Source: Xestospongia muta (taxonomy: Eukaryota; Porifera; Demospongiae; Haplosclerida; Petrosiidae). Taken from it: a DNA stretch of 64,000 bases. The DNA lies in contig OY848930.1 of the NCBI GenBank assembly GCA_963693285.1, positions 5,456,001-5,520,000 of the forward strand. The letters run 5' to 3'. Made by a program: the position numbers and the translations under genes. Below the pieces are notes generated by a model. It saw only the letters and a list, made by a program, of their open reading frames with translations. It searched no databases and was not told where the DNA came from. Shown piece by piece: positions 63,716 through 64,000 of this stretch. The first letter of the stretch is position 1, and each line of letters opens with the position of its first letter.

Positions 63716-63880
63716 ATGGCTGATATAATTTATATATTACTCAGTATTGCCGTATACATAGTTAGTGGTGGAAGTCAGAGAATTGCTTCACTACTCCAAT
63801 GTGTGTCAGAGCCCCAATTGTCAATTGAATGTGATGAGTGGTGCCCTAGCTATTTACCTAGATTACATGAGTATGTATAG
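63716..63880 (+). other. Short frame with signal-peptide-like start
   Basis: A 54-codon frame MADIIYILLSIAVYIVSGGS, then QRIASLLQCVSEPQLSIECD and EWCPSYLPRLHE, followed by GTATGT, a strong donor sequence. The hydrophobic start and the donor suggest a first exon of a secreted protein continuing past the window, but its first bases overlap an inverted repeat fragment, so it may be chance. Confidence 0.2.
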
Positions 63881-64000
63881 GCTACACCTATGTAGAACCC
63901 CTACCCCATTCTATGTGTAAATGTAGTCTATCACTATCTAGTTCATTGATTCTAAGAGTACCCTATGACCTACCCCTACTCTATTAATATATATAGCCTA

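Overview
The window reads as a compact, AT-rich animal nuclear genome. It has metazoan-type genes (macroH2A, CDT1, SAMHD1, CK2 alpha, a Gs-type G alpha, EDC4, NDC1, the ciliary protein CCDC113) cut by many introns of about 40-60 nt, with almost no space between genes. This gene set and texture point to a demosponge, most likely Amphimedon queenslandica or a close relative. The species is inference; the compact intron-rich architecture is seen directly.

Layout. Positions 1-2 kb hold the end of a kelch-like gene and UBE2C. Positions 2.2-5.9 kb are a 3.7 kb array of about 67 copies of a hairpin-forming 54/55-bp repeat with a 164-bp higher-order period. Positions 6-15 kb hold SAMHD1 without its SAM domain, a DUSP19-like phosphatase, AKTIP, GPATCH1 and a Gs alpha. 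Positions 15.5-45.8 kb hold fifteen genes in strict strand alternation: DUF445-like membrane protein (+), FEN1 (-), unrecognised basic-tailed protein (+), LARS2 (-), NDC1 (+), CDT1 (-), macroH2A (+), CCDC113 (-), SNRPD1 (+), EDC4 (-), MRPL4 (+), CK2 alpha (-), NAPG (+), MEAK7 (-), IMPA1 (+). Divergent starts are 74-313 bp apart and convergent stops are 98 bp apart or less; in one case the two stop codons overlap. At least three, perhaps four, of the shared promoters carry the same motif pair (ACGGAA..TCTGAAATTT and TCCGTATRCTA).

Positions 45.8-64 kb are different: no convincing intact gene, and many duplications. A 5.4 kb unit (45.9-51.4 kb) and an expanded 7.1 kb version (55.6-62.7 kb) are copies of each other; a third fragment and inverted pieces follow at 63-63.7 kb. 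Between and inside them lie a decayed COP1 (WD40 E3 ligase) gene, a decayed permuted papain-like amidase of bacterial YiiX type, tandem exon-like units with conserved splice-like ends, and several minisatellites. Mobile DNA elsewhere includes a MITE-like family (four copies or pieces) with a 50-bp perfect palindrome between two of them, and a 470-bp terminal-inverted-repeat element carrying a broken RecQ helicase fragment inside an IMPA1 intron.

The genes are mostly housekeeping and cell-cycle genes (UBE2C, CDT1, FEN1, CK2, macroH2A), RNA processing (SNRPD1, GPATCH1, EDC4), mitochondrial translation (LARS2, MRPL4) and trafficking or signalling (NAPG, AKTIP, NDC1, IMPA1, MEAK7, G alpha). Coordinates of spliced genes run from start codon to stop codon and include introns. 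Splice sites were read by eye against remembered family sequence.
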